Assembly: GCF_000004195.4 (NCBI RefSeq)
Contig: NC_030679.2
Coordinates: forward strand, 15,556,712-15,620,711
Length of the DNA: 64,000 nucleotides
Source: Xenopus tropicalis
Lineage: Eukaryota > Chordata > Amphibia > Anura > Pipidae
Reading direction: 5' to 3'
The position numbers were made by a program, and so were the translations under genes. The notes below the pieces were generated by a model, which had not been told where the DNA came from, made no database searches, and saw only the letters and a list, made by a program, of their open reading frames with translations. Every line of letters starts with the position of its first letter. The first letter of the stretch is position 1. Shown here piece by piece: positions 22,978-32,617 of the stretch.

Positions 22978-22979
22978 AG

Positions 22980-23347
22980 TTAAAGGAATAAATTGAAAAC
23001 AGTAATGACCTAATATAATTTTAAACGACAACCATTTCTGGTCTGTATTTTAGCAGAAAATCCCAATCTATGCTCTGAAGGACTGCCCTTAAAGCGTTAA
23101 AATTGGCTTTTCTAAAATTCAGGGTCTTTGTTGCCCCTGTGCATATTATATATACTTCAAATGAAATAACATTATGGTCACTATTACCCAGGGGTTCAAC
23201 CACTTGCACATTTGCTATACGTTCTGGGCCATTAGAGAACACTAGATCCAGTATAGCATGGTTCCTGGTTGGCTCCTCAACAACCTGTGACATAAAGTTG
23301 TCATGCAGCAAGTTTATAAACTTGTTCCCATTTACTGTCCTGGCAGT
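22980..23347 (-). pseudogene. Old CR1 endonuclease fragment
   Basis: Minus-strand translation contains NGNKFINLLHDNFMSQVVEE, NHAILDLVFSNGPERIANVQ and SDHNVISF, the last third of the CR1 endonuclease, but diverged and with frame damage. Its 3' side reaches the TTAA where the piggyBac element inserted, matching the CAATTTATTCCATTAA context of the intact copy. Confidence 0.8.
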
Positions 23348-24424
23348 AACATAGTAACATAGTAACATAGTAAGTTGGGTTGAAAAAAGACATACGTCCA
23401 TCAAGTTCAACCATAATGCCTATACCTAACCTGCCTAACTACAAGTTGATCCAGAGGAAGGCAAAAAACCCCATCTGAAGCCTCTCTAATTTGCCTCAGA
23501 GGGGAAAAAATTCCTTCCTGACTCCAAGATGGCAATCGGACCAGTCCCTGTATCAACTTGTACTAAGAGCTATCTCCCATAACCGTGTATTCCCTCACTT
23601 GCTAAGAATCCATCCAGCCCCTTCTTAAAGCTATATAATGTATCAGCCAGTACGACTGATTCGGGGAGGGAATTCCACAACTTCACAGCTCTCACTGTAA
23701 AAAATCCTTTCCGAATATTTAAATGGAACCTCCCTTCTTCTAAACGGAGTGGGTGCCCTCGTGTCCGTTGGAAGGACCTACTGGTAAATAAAACATTAGA
23801 GAGGTTATTATATGATCCCCTTATATATTTATACATAGTTATCATGTCACCTCTTAAGCGCCTCTTCTCCAGTGTAAACAGACCCAACTTGGCCAGTCTT
23901 TCTTCATAACCGAGACTTTCCATACCCTTTACCAGCTTAGTTGCCCTTCTCTGGACCCTCTCTAGCTCAATAATGTCCCGTTTGAGCACTGGAGACCAAA
24001 ACTGAACAGCATATTCTAGATGGGGCCTTACCAGCGCTCTGTAAAGGGGAAGAATAACCCCCTCCTCCCGTGAATCTATACCCCTTTTAATACAGCTCAG
24101 AACCTTGTTTGCCCTTGCAGCTGCTGCCTGGCATTGCTTGCTACAGCCAAGTTTATTATCTACAAGGACTCCAAGATCCTTCTCCATTATGGATTTGCCT
24201 AGTGCAGTCCCATTAAGGTTATACGGGGCTTGCATATTTTTACATCCCAGGTGCATGACCTTACATTTATCCACATTAAATCTCATCTGCCACTTAGCTG
24301 CCCAGATTGCCAGTTGGTCAAGATCCTGCTGCAGGGATGTCACATCCTGGATAGAATTGACTGGTCTGCAGAGTTTTGTGTCATCTGCAAACACTGATAC
24401 ATTACTCATAATACCCTCCCCTAA
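23348..24424 (-). mobile_element. Young CR1 copy, 5'-truncated, nested in the old CR1
   Basis: The minus strand reads from GGGAGGGTATTATGAG (just before the FADD box) to the octamer tail at 23348. The frame 24409-23570 is open for 279 codons and covers the FADD box through the C-terminal LASEGIHGYGR, nearly identical to the intact copy. It lies inside the old CR1 between GGACAGTAAATG and its neighbour AGTACTATGG. A possible 3-bp duplication (AGT) is present at the edges. Confidence 0.88.
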
Positions 24425-24468
24425 GTACTATGGCTCCAGTCAATATCAGAAAAATTTAAATCCCCCAT

Positions 24469-24651
24469 TGCCATCTTGGAGTCAGGAAGGAATTTTTTCC
24501 CCTCTGTGGCAAATTAGAGAGGCTTCAGATGGGGTTTTTTGCCTTCCTCTGGATCAACTAGTAGTTAGGCAGGTTATATATAGGCATTATGGTTGAACTT
24601 GATGGACGTATGTCTTTTTTCAACCCAACTTACTATGTTACTATGTTACTA
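24469..24651 (+). mobile_element. 3' tail of a young CR1 whose body lies at 12333-12890
   Basis: Starts at GCCATCTTGGAGTCAGG, directly continuing the 3'UTR that breaks off at 12333 on the opposite strand, and ends in TTACTATG octamers. The old CR1 resumes at once with AAGAACCACCCTATGTGGC, so the insertion's 3' edge is undisturbed. Confidence 0.8.
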
Positions 24652-25060
24652 AGAACCACCCTATGTGGCTTAATTCAGAAATTAGGAAGTTAATAGGGAA
24701 AAAGGAAAGCATTTAAGCAATACAAATCAGAGGGGACAGAAACTGCATTTAATGAATATAAACACTATAACAAGTGTTGTAAAACAGCAATCCGGAAGGC
24801 AAAGATAAGAAAATGAAGGAACACATTGCGGCAGAGGCTAAAACTAACCCCAAAAAGTTTTTTATGTATATTAATAGTAAAGTTGCAGGTTGAAAGTGTG
24901 GCTCCATTGACTATGGTACAGAAAAGGTACATGTGCTAAATCAGTTCTTTCCTTCAGTGTATACTATAGAGAGCCAGAGTTCCAAGACCAACCCAATAGC
25001 TGCACTGTTGGCTCAGACCAATATAGTCAGTGGTTTACACAGGATATGGTACATAAAGGG

Positions 25061-26368
25061 TTACTCCAGACTCTCCGCTCTCTTGGCCTTCGTGACACTG
25101 CCTTATCCTGGTTTTCATCTTATCTCTCAGATCGATCCTTCAGTGTCTCTTACAATGGGGAATCATCTTCTCCCTTGCCTTTTTCTGTCGGGGTTCCTCA
25201 AGGCTCTGTCCTGGGCCCCTTACTATTTTCTCTCTATACCTCCTCACTTGGCAAATTAATTCTTTCGGCTTTCAGTACCACCTCTATGCTGACGATACTC
25301 AGATCTATCTTTCCTCTCCTGATCTCAACCCAGAGCTTCTAACTCGCGTCTCTTCCTGCCTGTCCGCTATCTCCACTTGGATGTCCCAACGTTACCTTAA
25401 ACTAAACCTCTCTAAGACTGAACTGGTTCTCTTTCCCCCATCCAACGCCCACATTGTTCCCGAGGTATCTATAACGGTTAACAATTCTACCATCACCCCA
25501 TCTTCCCAGGCCTGGTGCCTTGGGGTTATCCTTGATTCTGCCCTGTCCTTCACTCCTCATATCCAATCACTTATCAAATCATGTCACTTTCACCTAAGAA
25601 ATATTTCCGAAATACGATCATTTATCACCCAAGATGCTGCCAAAATTCTTATTCACTCTCTTATAATATCTCACCTGGACTACTGTAACTCCCTATTAAT
25701 TGGCCTTCCCCTCCAAAGACTGTCCCCTCTCCAGCCCATAATGAATACTGCTGCCAGGCTCATACACCTCTCCAACCGCTCCTCCTCTGCCATGCCACTC
25801 TGCCAATCCCTGCACTGGCTTCCCCTACCATCCAGGATAAAATTCAAACTAATGACTCACATTTAAAGCAGTTCATAACTCTGCCCCAACCTACATCTCT
25901 GAACTTATCTCTAGGTACCATCCAACCCGCTTGTTACGCTCCTCTACTGACCTGCTCCTCAACTCCTCTCTCATTCCCTCCTCACACGCTGGTATTCAAG
26001 ACTTTGCAAGGGCTGCCCCCCTTCTCTGGAGTTCGCTCCCACAAACTATCAGACTCTCTCACAATCTCTCTGCCCTCAAGAGATCTCTAAAAACACATTT
26101 ATTTAGAGAAGCTTACCCTAATCTAGTTTAGCAATACCCTGTGCCACACCTCTCACAACTCTGGTCATGCCCATTCCCACACCTTGTGTCTCAACCCTTT
26201 CTCCTTGTAGATTGTAAGCTCTTTTGGGCAGGGCTCTCTTCACCTCTTGTATCAGTTATTGATTGCTTTATATGTTACTCTGTATGTCCAATGTATGAAA
26301 CCCACTTATTGTACAGCACTGCGGAATATGTTGGCGCTTATAAATAAATGTTAATAATAATAATACTC
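25061..26368 (+). pseudogene. L2-clade LINE fragment inserted in the old CR1
   Basis: Frames 25046-25342, 25381-25866 and 25931-26131 encode an L2-type reverse transcriptase C-terminal half: [17 protein letters not shown], a YADDTQIYL box read across a frameshift near 25280, and LKLNLSKTELVLFP, CLGVILDSALSF. The tail GCGCTTATAAATAAATG followed by TAA repeats is the L2 3' end. It is 5'-truncated and broken by at least two frameshifts. Old CR1 sequence flanks it on both sides. Confidence 0.85.
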
Positions 26369-26852
26369 GAAATTAATGTGAACAAGGCACCTGGGCCAGA
26401 TGCAATACACCCTCGGGTACTGAGAGAGCTAGGGTCAGATTTACAGTGGCCTCTGTTTCTAATATTCTCAGACTCACTTTAATCTTGTATGGTACCTATG
26501 GATTGGAGGAAAGCTGATGTCATTCCTATATTTAGGAACAGGCAATTATATGCCAGTAAGTTTGACATCCGTGGTGGGCAAGTTATTTGAAGGCTTGTAA
26601 AGGGATTACATACAAAATTATGTACTGGAGAATGCCATTATGAGCAGTAATCAGCATGGCTTTATGAAGGACAGGTCAAGTCAGACATTTTTTATGATGA
26701 GGTAAGTAAGAAGCTGGACAGTGGGGATGCAGTAGATATAATCTATTTGGATTTTGCCAAAGCATTTGATACCGTTCCCCACTAGTGAAGTCGTTTGCAC
26801 ATGGGTAGGAAACCGGCTATAGAATCGGGTACAGAGAGTGGTTGTCATACCC

Positions 26853-27270
26853 TTACAGGACAAGGAAAGTCACTTGGGGATGCCAAAATGTTAGGCACCC
26901 CCAAGTGACTTAAATCGCTTACCTTGTACCCCGGGCTGGTGCCCCTGTTAGGAGAAAACAGCACCAGCCTGGGGTAGCTGTAGCGAGCACTTCCTTCTTC
27001 CCTATTCGCGCTGCTGGCAAATGTCCGGGACAGACTAATGCGCAGTAGAATGAAACGCAGACTTCTCTGTTCAAAGTTCAGCTTTTCACTCTACAGCGCA
27101 TGCGCGCGCAGCGAACAAGGAAGAAGGAATCGATCGCTGCTACCCCGGGCTGGTGCTGTTCTCTCCGTACAGGGGCACCAGCCCGGGGTAAAAGGTAAGC
27201 GATTTAAGTCACTTGGGGGTGCCTAACATTTTGGCACCCCCAAGTGATTTAGACTTTCCTTCTCCTTTAA
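26853..27270. mobile_element. T2-type (TTAAAGG) MITE inserted in the old CR1
   Basis: Long inverted arms (about 26861-26948 and 27170-27262) share AAGTCACTTGGGG, CACCCCCAAGTGA and CCCCGGGCTGGTGC. The right end is CTTCTCCTTTAA, the reverse of the T2-type TTAAAGGAGAAG start; the left end is degraded (TTACAGGACAAGG). The host CR1 sequence ACCCTTAATGGGACTG is split exactly at TTAA. TTAA-inserting T2 elements are abundant in Xenopus. Confidence 0.8.
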
Positions 27271-27633
27271 TGGGACTGCACTAGGTAAATCCATAATGGA
27301 GAAGGACCTTGGAGTCTTTGTAAAAAATAAACTTGGCTGTAGCAAGCAATGCCAGGCAGCAGCTGCAAGGGCAAACAGGGTTTTGAGCTGTATTAAAAGG
27401 GGCATAGATTCACGAGAGGACCCCCTTATTCTTCCACTTTACTGATCGCTGGTAAGTCTGCATCTAGAATATGCCATGTAGTTTTGGTCTCGATTACTGA
27501 AACAGGACAAGATTAAGTTCGAGAGGGTCCAGATAAGGGCAACTAAGCTGGTAAAGGGTATGGAAAGTCTCATTTATGAAGAAAGACTGGCAAAGTTGGG
27601 GTTCTTTATGCTCGAGAAGAGGCGCTTAAGAGT

Positions 27634-28259
27634 ATGGTATGGTACAGCCCTGGAAATTCTACTTGCAGTAGTAGTGATACTATTGGTCTTAGTGCTGACA
27701 CATATACCGATGACTGCATTAAGGTGCCAGTGGGCCACTGTCTATATGACTGGACTCTTGCTGAATAACCTTGTTGCTTTATTCCCTCTATGGTACACAG
27801 AAACCTACTATTGCCTGACATATAAGTTTCAGGGAAAGCATGGAACTGAATGGAGTGACCATCACATGAGCAGGCTGTAATCTGGCAATATTCAGATCAC
27901 ACTCTGCCCTTTATGTAACATTTTTATGCAACAGACACATCAATTTCTGTTTGACTCACCTTCCATGCATTTCTAGTGGCGTTCCTTGGGGGACCTTGTG
28001 AGGGACAGGTATTGACTGGGAAAACAAGAAATACAGCTTTTTCTTGCAAGAGGTTATGCCAGATTTTGGTTGCTCTACCAAAATATTGCTGGACTACAAC
28101 TCCCAGCCTACTTTACCTTATTATAAAGTTTTAAAGCATGGGAACTGTAGTACAGGAAGTAGTTAGGATGCCACAGACAGCATGGGTAGATTTTGATGAA
28201 GGCATAAGACTAAGCCCATCCAAACCAGCACTGATGAACTACCTATAACAAACAGCAAG
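27634..28259. other. Non-coding interval
   Basis: Follows the 3' truncation point of the old CR1. It contains GGACTACAACTCCCAGC near 28092, a phrase shared by many dispersed vertebrate repeats, but I could not delimit an element. No exon was recognised. Confidence 0.45.
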
Positions 28260-28347
28260 GAGGTATTAGAGGTGAAGCTGTCTCTGCATTTATCCTGCTA
28301 TGTATCCTGGGGGTGTTTTATATACAGTATATATATATGGTTTGTCC

Positions 28348-28376
28348 CTGAGGAAGAGCACAGATTGTGCTCGAAA
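28348..28376 (+). ncRNA. Hammerhead-ribozyme-like core
   Basis: CTGAGGA (28348-28354) is followed by a perfect 6-bp hairpin (GAGCAC 28356-28361, loop AGATT, GTGCTC 28367-28372) and then GAAA (28373-28376). CTGANGA, stem II and GAAA form the catalytic core of hammerhead ribozymes, which occur in Penelope-like elements and related repeats. AATAAA follows at about 28392. I could not confirm stems I and III or the cleavage site, so activity is unproven; it may be a relic. Confidence 0.45.
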
Positions 28377-28450
28377 TGTTGGAATTTTTTCAATAAAACC
28401 ACTTTTTCTTTTGTATCAAGTCCCTATGTGTGCAGCACTCTTTCTATTTT

Positions 28451-28472
28451 ATATATATATATATATATATAT
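28451..28472. repeat. Short AT dinucleotide repeat
   Basis: About eleven TA units between TTCTATTTTA and GATATGTG. A similar AT run occurs at about 28330-28338. They flank the hammerhead-like block and the repeated phrase TTTATCCTGC(T/C)ATG, so this may be part of an unassigned dispersed repeat. Confidence 0.7.
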
Positions 28473-29076
28473 GATATGTGTTCTAGGGGTATTGTACAGT
28501 ACATGGATCTGGCACTGTATTTATCCTGCCATGTTTTCTGGGGTATTTTACATGGAATTGGGATTGTATTTATTCTGCCAAGGATGCCCATTCCCTTTAA
28601 CCGTATAACAATAAATGAGGAATGATACAGGGGGGTTGGAGCCACTTGCAGAGACAAGACTGTGATGTGTGACCTCTCTGTGTTAATCATTAGCTTGGTA
28701 CGGTACTTCTAACAAACAGGAAGGTAATTACTACCCTGCCCTGCTGGGCGAAGGTAAGTTCGTGTTTTGCTATTTACAGACTAAACATTAAATTTAGCAC
28801 ATGTGGCACAGGCCCAAACTGGCTGCCATAGAACTGTAATTTATATTGGCCCTGTGTGGGGATGTTCTTGTACTTAAAATGTATTTAGAATCTCAGTCCA
28901 GGATAGCCTATTAAAGAGGGGTGGGGGGGGGGGAGTGGTTAATAGACCTAATGTGGTGCTGCATAGATTTTAGCACACTGAGTTTCTTCAGCTCCCAGCA
29001 TAGTCCAATATGTTCACCAAGGGTTAGTAAAAGAAAACTTTCTCTATAAGGCCAGTAGTACTATACATACATGTGT

Positions 29077-29668
29077 ATCAGTCCCATTACAGGAACTATT
29101 ACTACACTAGGGGGCTGATTTACTTACCCACGAACGGGTCGAATGGAGTCCGATTGCGTTTTTTTCGTAATGATCGGTACTTTGCGATTTTTTCGTATGT
29201 TTTGCGATTTTTTCGGATTCTTTACGAATTTTTCGGATCCAATACGATTTTTGCGTAAAAACGCGAGTTTTCCTATCCTTTACGAAAGTTGCGTAAAAAG
29301 TTGCGCATTTTGCGTAGCGTTAAAACTTACGCGAAAAGTTGCGCATTTTTCGTAGCGTTAAGTTTTAACGCTACGAAAAATGCGCAACTTTTCGCGTAAG
29401 TTTTAACGCTACGCAAAATGCGCAACTTTTTACGCAACTTTCGTAATGGATACGAAAAACTCGCGTTTTTACGCAAAAATCGTATTGGTAACGAAAAATT
29501 CGTACAGAATCCGAAAAAATCGCAAAACATACGAAAAAGTCGCAAAATGTTCGTTTTCAAGTCGGAACTTTTCCAATTCGGGTCGGATTCGTGGGTTAGT
29601 AAATCAGCCCCTAGTAGTACATACATATGTACTACTAGTGTAGTAATTGTTCCTGTAATGGGACTGAT
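29077..29668. repeat. Large near-perfect palindrome (fold-back MITE)
   Basis: Two arms of about 285-300 bp meet at a 3-nt centre (GTT, 29362-29364). The core element runs from GGGGCTGATTTAC (29111) to GTAAATCAGCCCC (29611). The palindrome also includes outer flanks (ATCAGTCCCATTACAGGAAC on one side, its complement on the other). The right side has an extra block, itself palindromic, TAGTACATACATATGTACTA. Arms are rich in CGTAAAA and TTTTCGTA words and so in CpG. No coding potential. Confidence 0.9.
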
Positions 29669-29669
29669 C

Positions 29670-30900
29670 ACAAGCAATGGCTGAAGATCTGCTGCAAGGC
29701 CCAATTTCATATCAATCAGGTCCTGGCTAGACAACTGTCATCTAATGTCCCCAAAACCCAAAATAACAGGTGCAGGACACATTAAGGGCTCCAGGTCTAT
29801 GGCCAAAGCATCCAAAGGCTTTGTACGTTGAAGATGCCATAAATTGATTAATTCATGAAGATAACCCAGAATAATTTTTGTTTTTAACTGTTGGTACTTT
29901 TCACTCTAAAATTCTCTGTATCACCATGAGGTCCGTTATGGCTCCATACCAACATGGGCCAAGGAGGAACCCTTATGCAGACAAAAACCCAACAATGTAG
30001 GTCTTGATAAAAATATATTGCATTAACAAGCTCGTATGTAAAACACCGCTTTATCTAAATAAACCATTTTTAGAACAATATACTTTTTTAGTAGTATGTG
30101 CTATTGGGTACTCCTAAATAGAAAATTGCCATTTTAAGAATTAAGGTGCACACAAACAAGCCAAGGCACACATACATGCTAGGCCACATCAGACAGAGTT
30201 CTGCCTTTTGCTTCCATACTACTTCCTGTTACAGTTAGGGCTGCATTATTTCTGGCCATGCGGTCTCTGAGGGAGCACACAGCCCATCACTAAATGGTGG
30301 AGCAAGAAAAAGGGCAATATTTACTGATATATATATATATATTCCAGTATTCTTTAGTAGGTCACTTAACATAATATAAATCTGTTGGTTAAGTATTCAT
30401 TCTGATGGTATAGTTTTCCTTTAAAGATCCTCTAAGATTTGGCCAGGCAACCATTCATAATGCAATTTCCCCCAAAACAGAGTTCCTGATACCCCAGATA
30501 AAAGCCAGTTCAGTTTTCCAGGGATTGCTCGTAAACTTGAGCCAAACAAAATGGTTAATACCAACAACCATAATCCACATTATCCCAATCAGCACAAATT
30601 TATTGGGTAATTGTTGCTTTTACCCCAGCCAAACACTATTCACTAAGGGTAAGGGCTCTGGCACACGGGGGAGATTAGATCATTTACTGATAACTGTCTT
30701 TACGTGTGTTTTAGCAGAGGCAATTCTCAGTATTCTCTATGGCACAGTGTTTTCTGGCGTTTAGTAGCTGTGACAAGTAGCTGCTACTAAGTACCTCAGT
30801 GTGTCTACACCCTAAGAAGTTAAAATCTGGTTTTGTTTGCCCTTTAAAAGTTGAAAGAAAAAAAAAAGGCCAAATAAGCCTAGAGTACAGTCGAAATGCA
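29670..30900. other. Non-coding interval upstream of the DHFR-family gene
   Basis: Contains an AT repeat at 30329-30342 and GGGCTCTGGCACACGGGGGA at 30654-30673, which resembles the end of a dispersed Xenopus DNA transposon. I see no exon here. Confidence 0.4.
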
Positions 30901-31077
30901 TTAATTTTGGAAAGAAAGGAATTCTGCCGCCGCCCCATGCCCTGCAGCCTTCTCATTGGCCGATACATTGTCACACATCTGGAAGTGATTCACACATCCC
31001 AGTGGCTAAATGAGCTTGTGGCTGACTGCACGGCTTGTATTCTGCAGAGATCAGGCACTGTGGGCAGCCAGTCAGAG
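30900..31077 (+). promoter_or_regulatory. Possible promoter and non-coding first exon of the DHFR-family gene
   Basis: A locally GC-richer stretch (CTGCCGCCGCCCCATGCCCT) contains an inverted CCAAT box (ATTGG at 30955-30959). It ends in a good donor, GTCAGAG/GTAAGG at 31077/31078. The first coding exon at 32512 begins only 5 nt before its ATG after an acceptor, so an upstream non-coding exon must exist; this is the best candidate nearby. Not proven. Confidence 0.3.
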
Positions 31078-31888
31078 GTAAGGTTTTTAGATTACATTGC
31101 TGGAGAGAGGGGGGATTTGCAGCAGATTTATCCTCAGTGATTCATGGAATGCTGGATGCAAAGACTCTGTAGCTGTGCAAGGCGTGTATTTACAACTAGG
31201 GGGCTCAACAGTCTCCTCTGTACATAATTGCTCATTTAGCAACACAGGGCAAATTTGCGCCTGGGTAGTAACCCAACCAATCAAATTTTTGTTTTCATGG
31301 GTTATGCTATGGGTTACTGCCGGGGTGCAAATTTTACCAGCGTCAATAAACAAATCCCTAGTAACCAGATTGCTTGCTTTTATTTTATAACAAACTAATT
31401 GGTTGCTGGTGGTATATTGTTTAGCACTTTTGGTTCTAAATGAATTCCAGTAGTTCCTTGCACCTCATAGGCTCCAGATATTAATATCTGGAGCTGTCCT
31501 AAACTCTTCCCCCCTCTTTGCACCCGTACCCACAATCCAGACACCTGTACCTCACCCAACACTTACCTATTAATTCTTGCCCCAGGTGCAGTTGCCCCCC
31601 CTGCTCCCATGTTAGTTACACCACTGTATATAGGCACCCAAGCGATGATACAGAGTTCATATCAAGACAGATTCTTTTTAATGTGAAACAAACCAGTCAT
31701 CTGTTTCCTCCTCCTTATTATACACAGAGGTATTTATATATCCAGAACTTAAATAGTTTTGTCTTCCATTTATTAGAAAGGCCCTAAAGAACTGCTGAGC
31801 TAACTTCCTGATTTACCTGTTTTTCTGGGTGTGCCACATTCTACTAATAACTTATCCGACTATACCTACCTCCTCATAGTGAGATTCC

Positions 31889-32196
31889 CTACTACACCTG
31901 CTATCCCACAGGTCCAGTCCCTTCCCAGAGGCTATTATCCCCCCACTGCTACTATAGGCACCAACTCTCCCTACTATACCAGCTATCCCCCAGCCCCACT
32001 CCCTTCCCAGATGCTTTTATCCCCCCACTGCTACTATAGGCACCATCTCTCCCTACTATACCTGCTATCCCACAGCCACAGTCCCTTCCCAGAGGCTATT
32101 ATCCCACTGCTACTATAGGCACCATCTCTCCCTACTATACCTGCTATCCCACAGCCACAGTCCCTTCCTAGAGGCTATTATCCCACTGCTACTATA
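31889..32196 (+). repeat. Minisatellite, four units of 79-82 bp
   Basis: Units start CTACTA(C/T)ACC(T/A)GCTATC and share CAGTCCCTTCC, GAGGCTATTATCC and CACTGCTACTATAGGCACCA. The last two units lack about 3 bp. It lies 320 bp upstream of the first coding exon of the DHFR-family gene. Confidence 0.9.
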
Positions 32197-32291
32197 GGCA
32201 GGTGCCCCCACCTGCTGCGTCCCCTACCCCCCCCCCCATAGGGGCCTGTCTAACCCCCCGCAGGGTCCCCCACCCGATGTCCTCCCCTGGG

Positions 32292-32433
32292 CGTGCGTAA
32301 GTTTAACACATCAAAGGAGAAACGGTCGGGCCGGGGGAGCACCAGCACAGGTCATGTCTGGGCTGCTGGGGCCCACTACAGCCGGGGCCCACCGGGATTT
32401 TTCCCGGTGTCCTGACGGCCCAGTCCGACCCTG
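32292..32433. mobile_element. Dispersed repeat fragment with GGCCCAGTCCGACCCTG end
   Basis: The end phrase GGCCCAGTCCGACCCTG recurs near 61029-61045 (TGGCCCAGTCCGACCCTG). It looks like the terminus of a hAT-like family (CAGGGTCGGACTGGGCC when reversed). The opposite end could not be placed. Confidence 0.4.
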
Positions 32434-32511
32434 TTTTTAGCCCTAATTATATATACGGGGGTCTGAGCAGTATCCTATGAACCCCTAATAATGGCTTGTA
32501 TTTGCCCGCAG

Positions 32512-32617
32512 ACAACATGCGTGAAGCCCCAAATGGCACCAAGCCAGTGAAGCTGATTGCTGCAGCCTGTAACAGTATGGGAATTGGACTAAATGGATAC
32601 CTGCCCTGGAATTTACC
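32512..32617 (+). CDS. DHFR-family exon 1 (first coding)
   Basis: The acceptor TTTGCCCGCAG is followed by ACAAC and the ATG at 32517; coding runs to TTA CC with donor GTAAGT. It encodes MREAPNGTKPVKLIAAACNS and GIGLNGYLPWNLP. The five UTR bases imply a spliced upstream non-coding exon. Confidence 0.88.

Larger units (their letters stand above)
12905..22979. mobile_element. piggyBac-type non-autonomous element with internal tandem arrays, carrying a CR1
   Basis: Flanked by TTAA at 12901-12904 and 22980-22983. The inverted ends are CCCTTTTACTGCCA (12905-12918) and TGGCAGTAAAAGAG (22966-22979), with one mismatch. Both terminal regions match what I remember of Xenopus piggyBac ends: the left has CATTTTGGTCAAAGCGGAAC and a long AT-rich stretch, the right is a run of hairpins. 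No transposase is present; the interior is a roughly 393-bp tandem array split by a 4.38-kb CR1 at 15273-19652. Without that CR1 the element is about 5.7 kb. It sits at a TTAA inside the old CR1 (compare CCATTAATAAG near 17444). Confidence 0.85.
11928..27633 (+). mobile_element. Old CR1 copy broken into seven pieces by insertions and an inversion
   Basis: Pieces of one diverged CR1 ORF2 occur at 11928-12332 (+), 24425-24468 (-), 22980-23347 (-), 12891-12904 (-), 24652-25060 (+), 26369-26852 (+) and 27267-27633 (+). Put in CR1 order they are consecutive: each ends where the next begins in the intact copy at 16451-19399. The gaps are filled by younger elements. The minus-strand pieces all lie in 12333-24468, which is best explained by a later inversion. 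All pieces carry stops and frameshifts, and the ends are missing. Assignment of the 14-bp piece is weak on its own. Confidence 0.75.

Noticed and set aside
12905..22979. CRISPR-like interpretation of the tandem arrays
   Set aside because: Units are contiguous 393-bp repeats without unique spacers, in a vertebrate genome.
29143..29734. Frames through the palindrome (RFFRMFCDFFGFFTNFS and similar)
   Set aside because: The sequence is a fold-back repeat, and frames occur symmetrically on both strands.
31831..32118. Pro/Tyr/Ser-rich frame upstream of the DHFR-family gene
   Set aside because: It matches the 80-bp minisatellite units, not a conserved protein.
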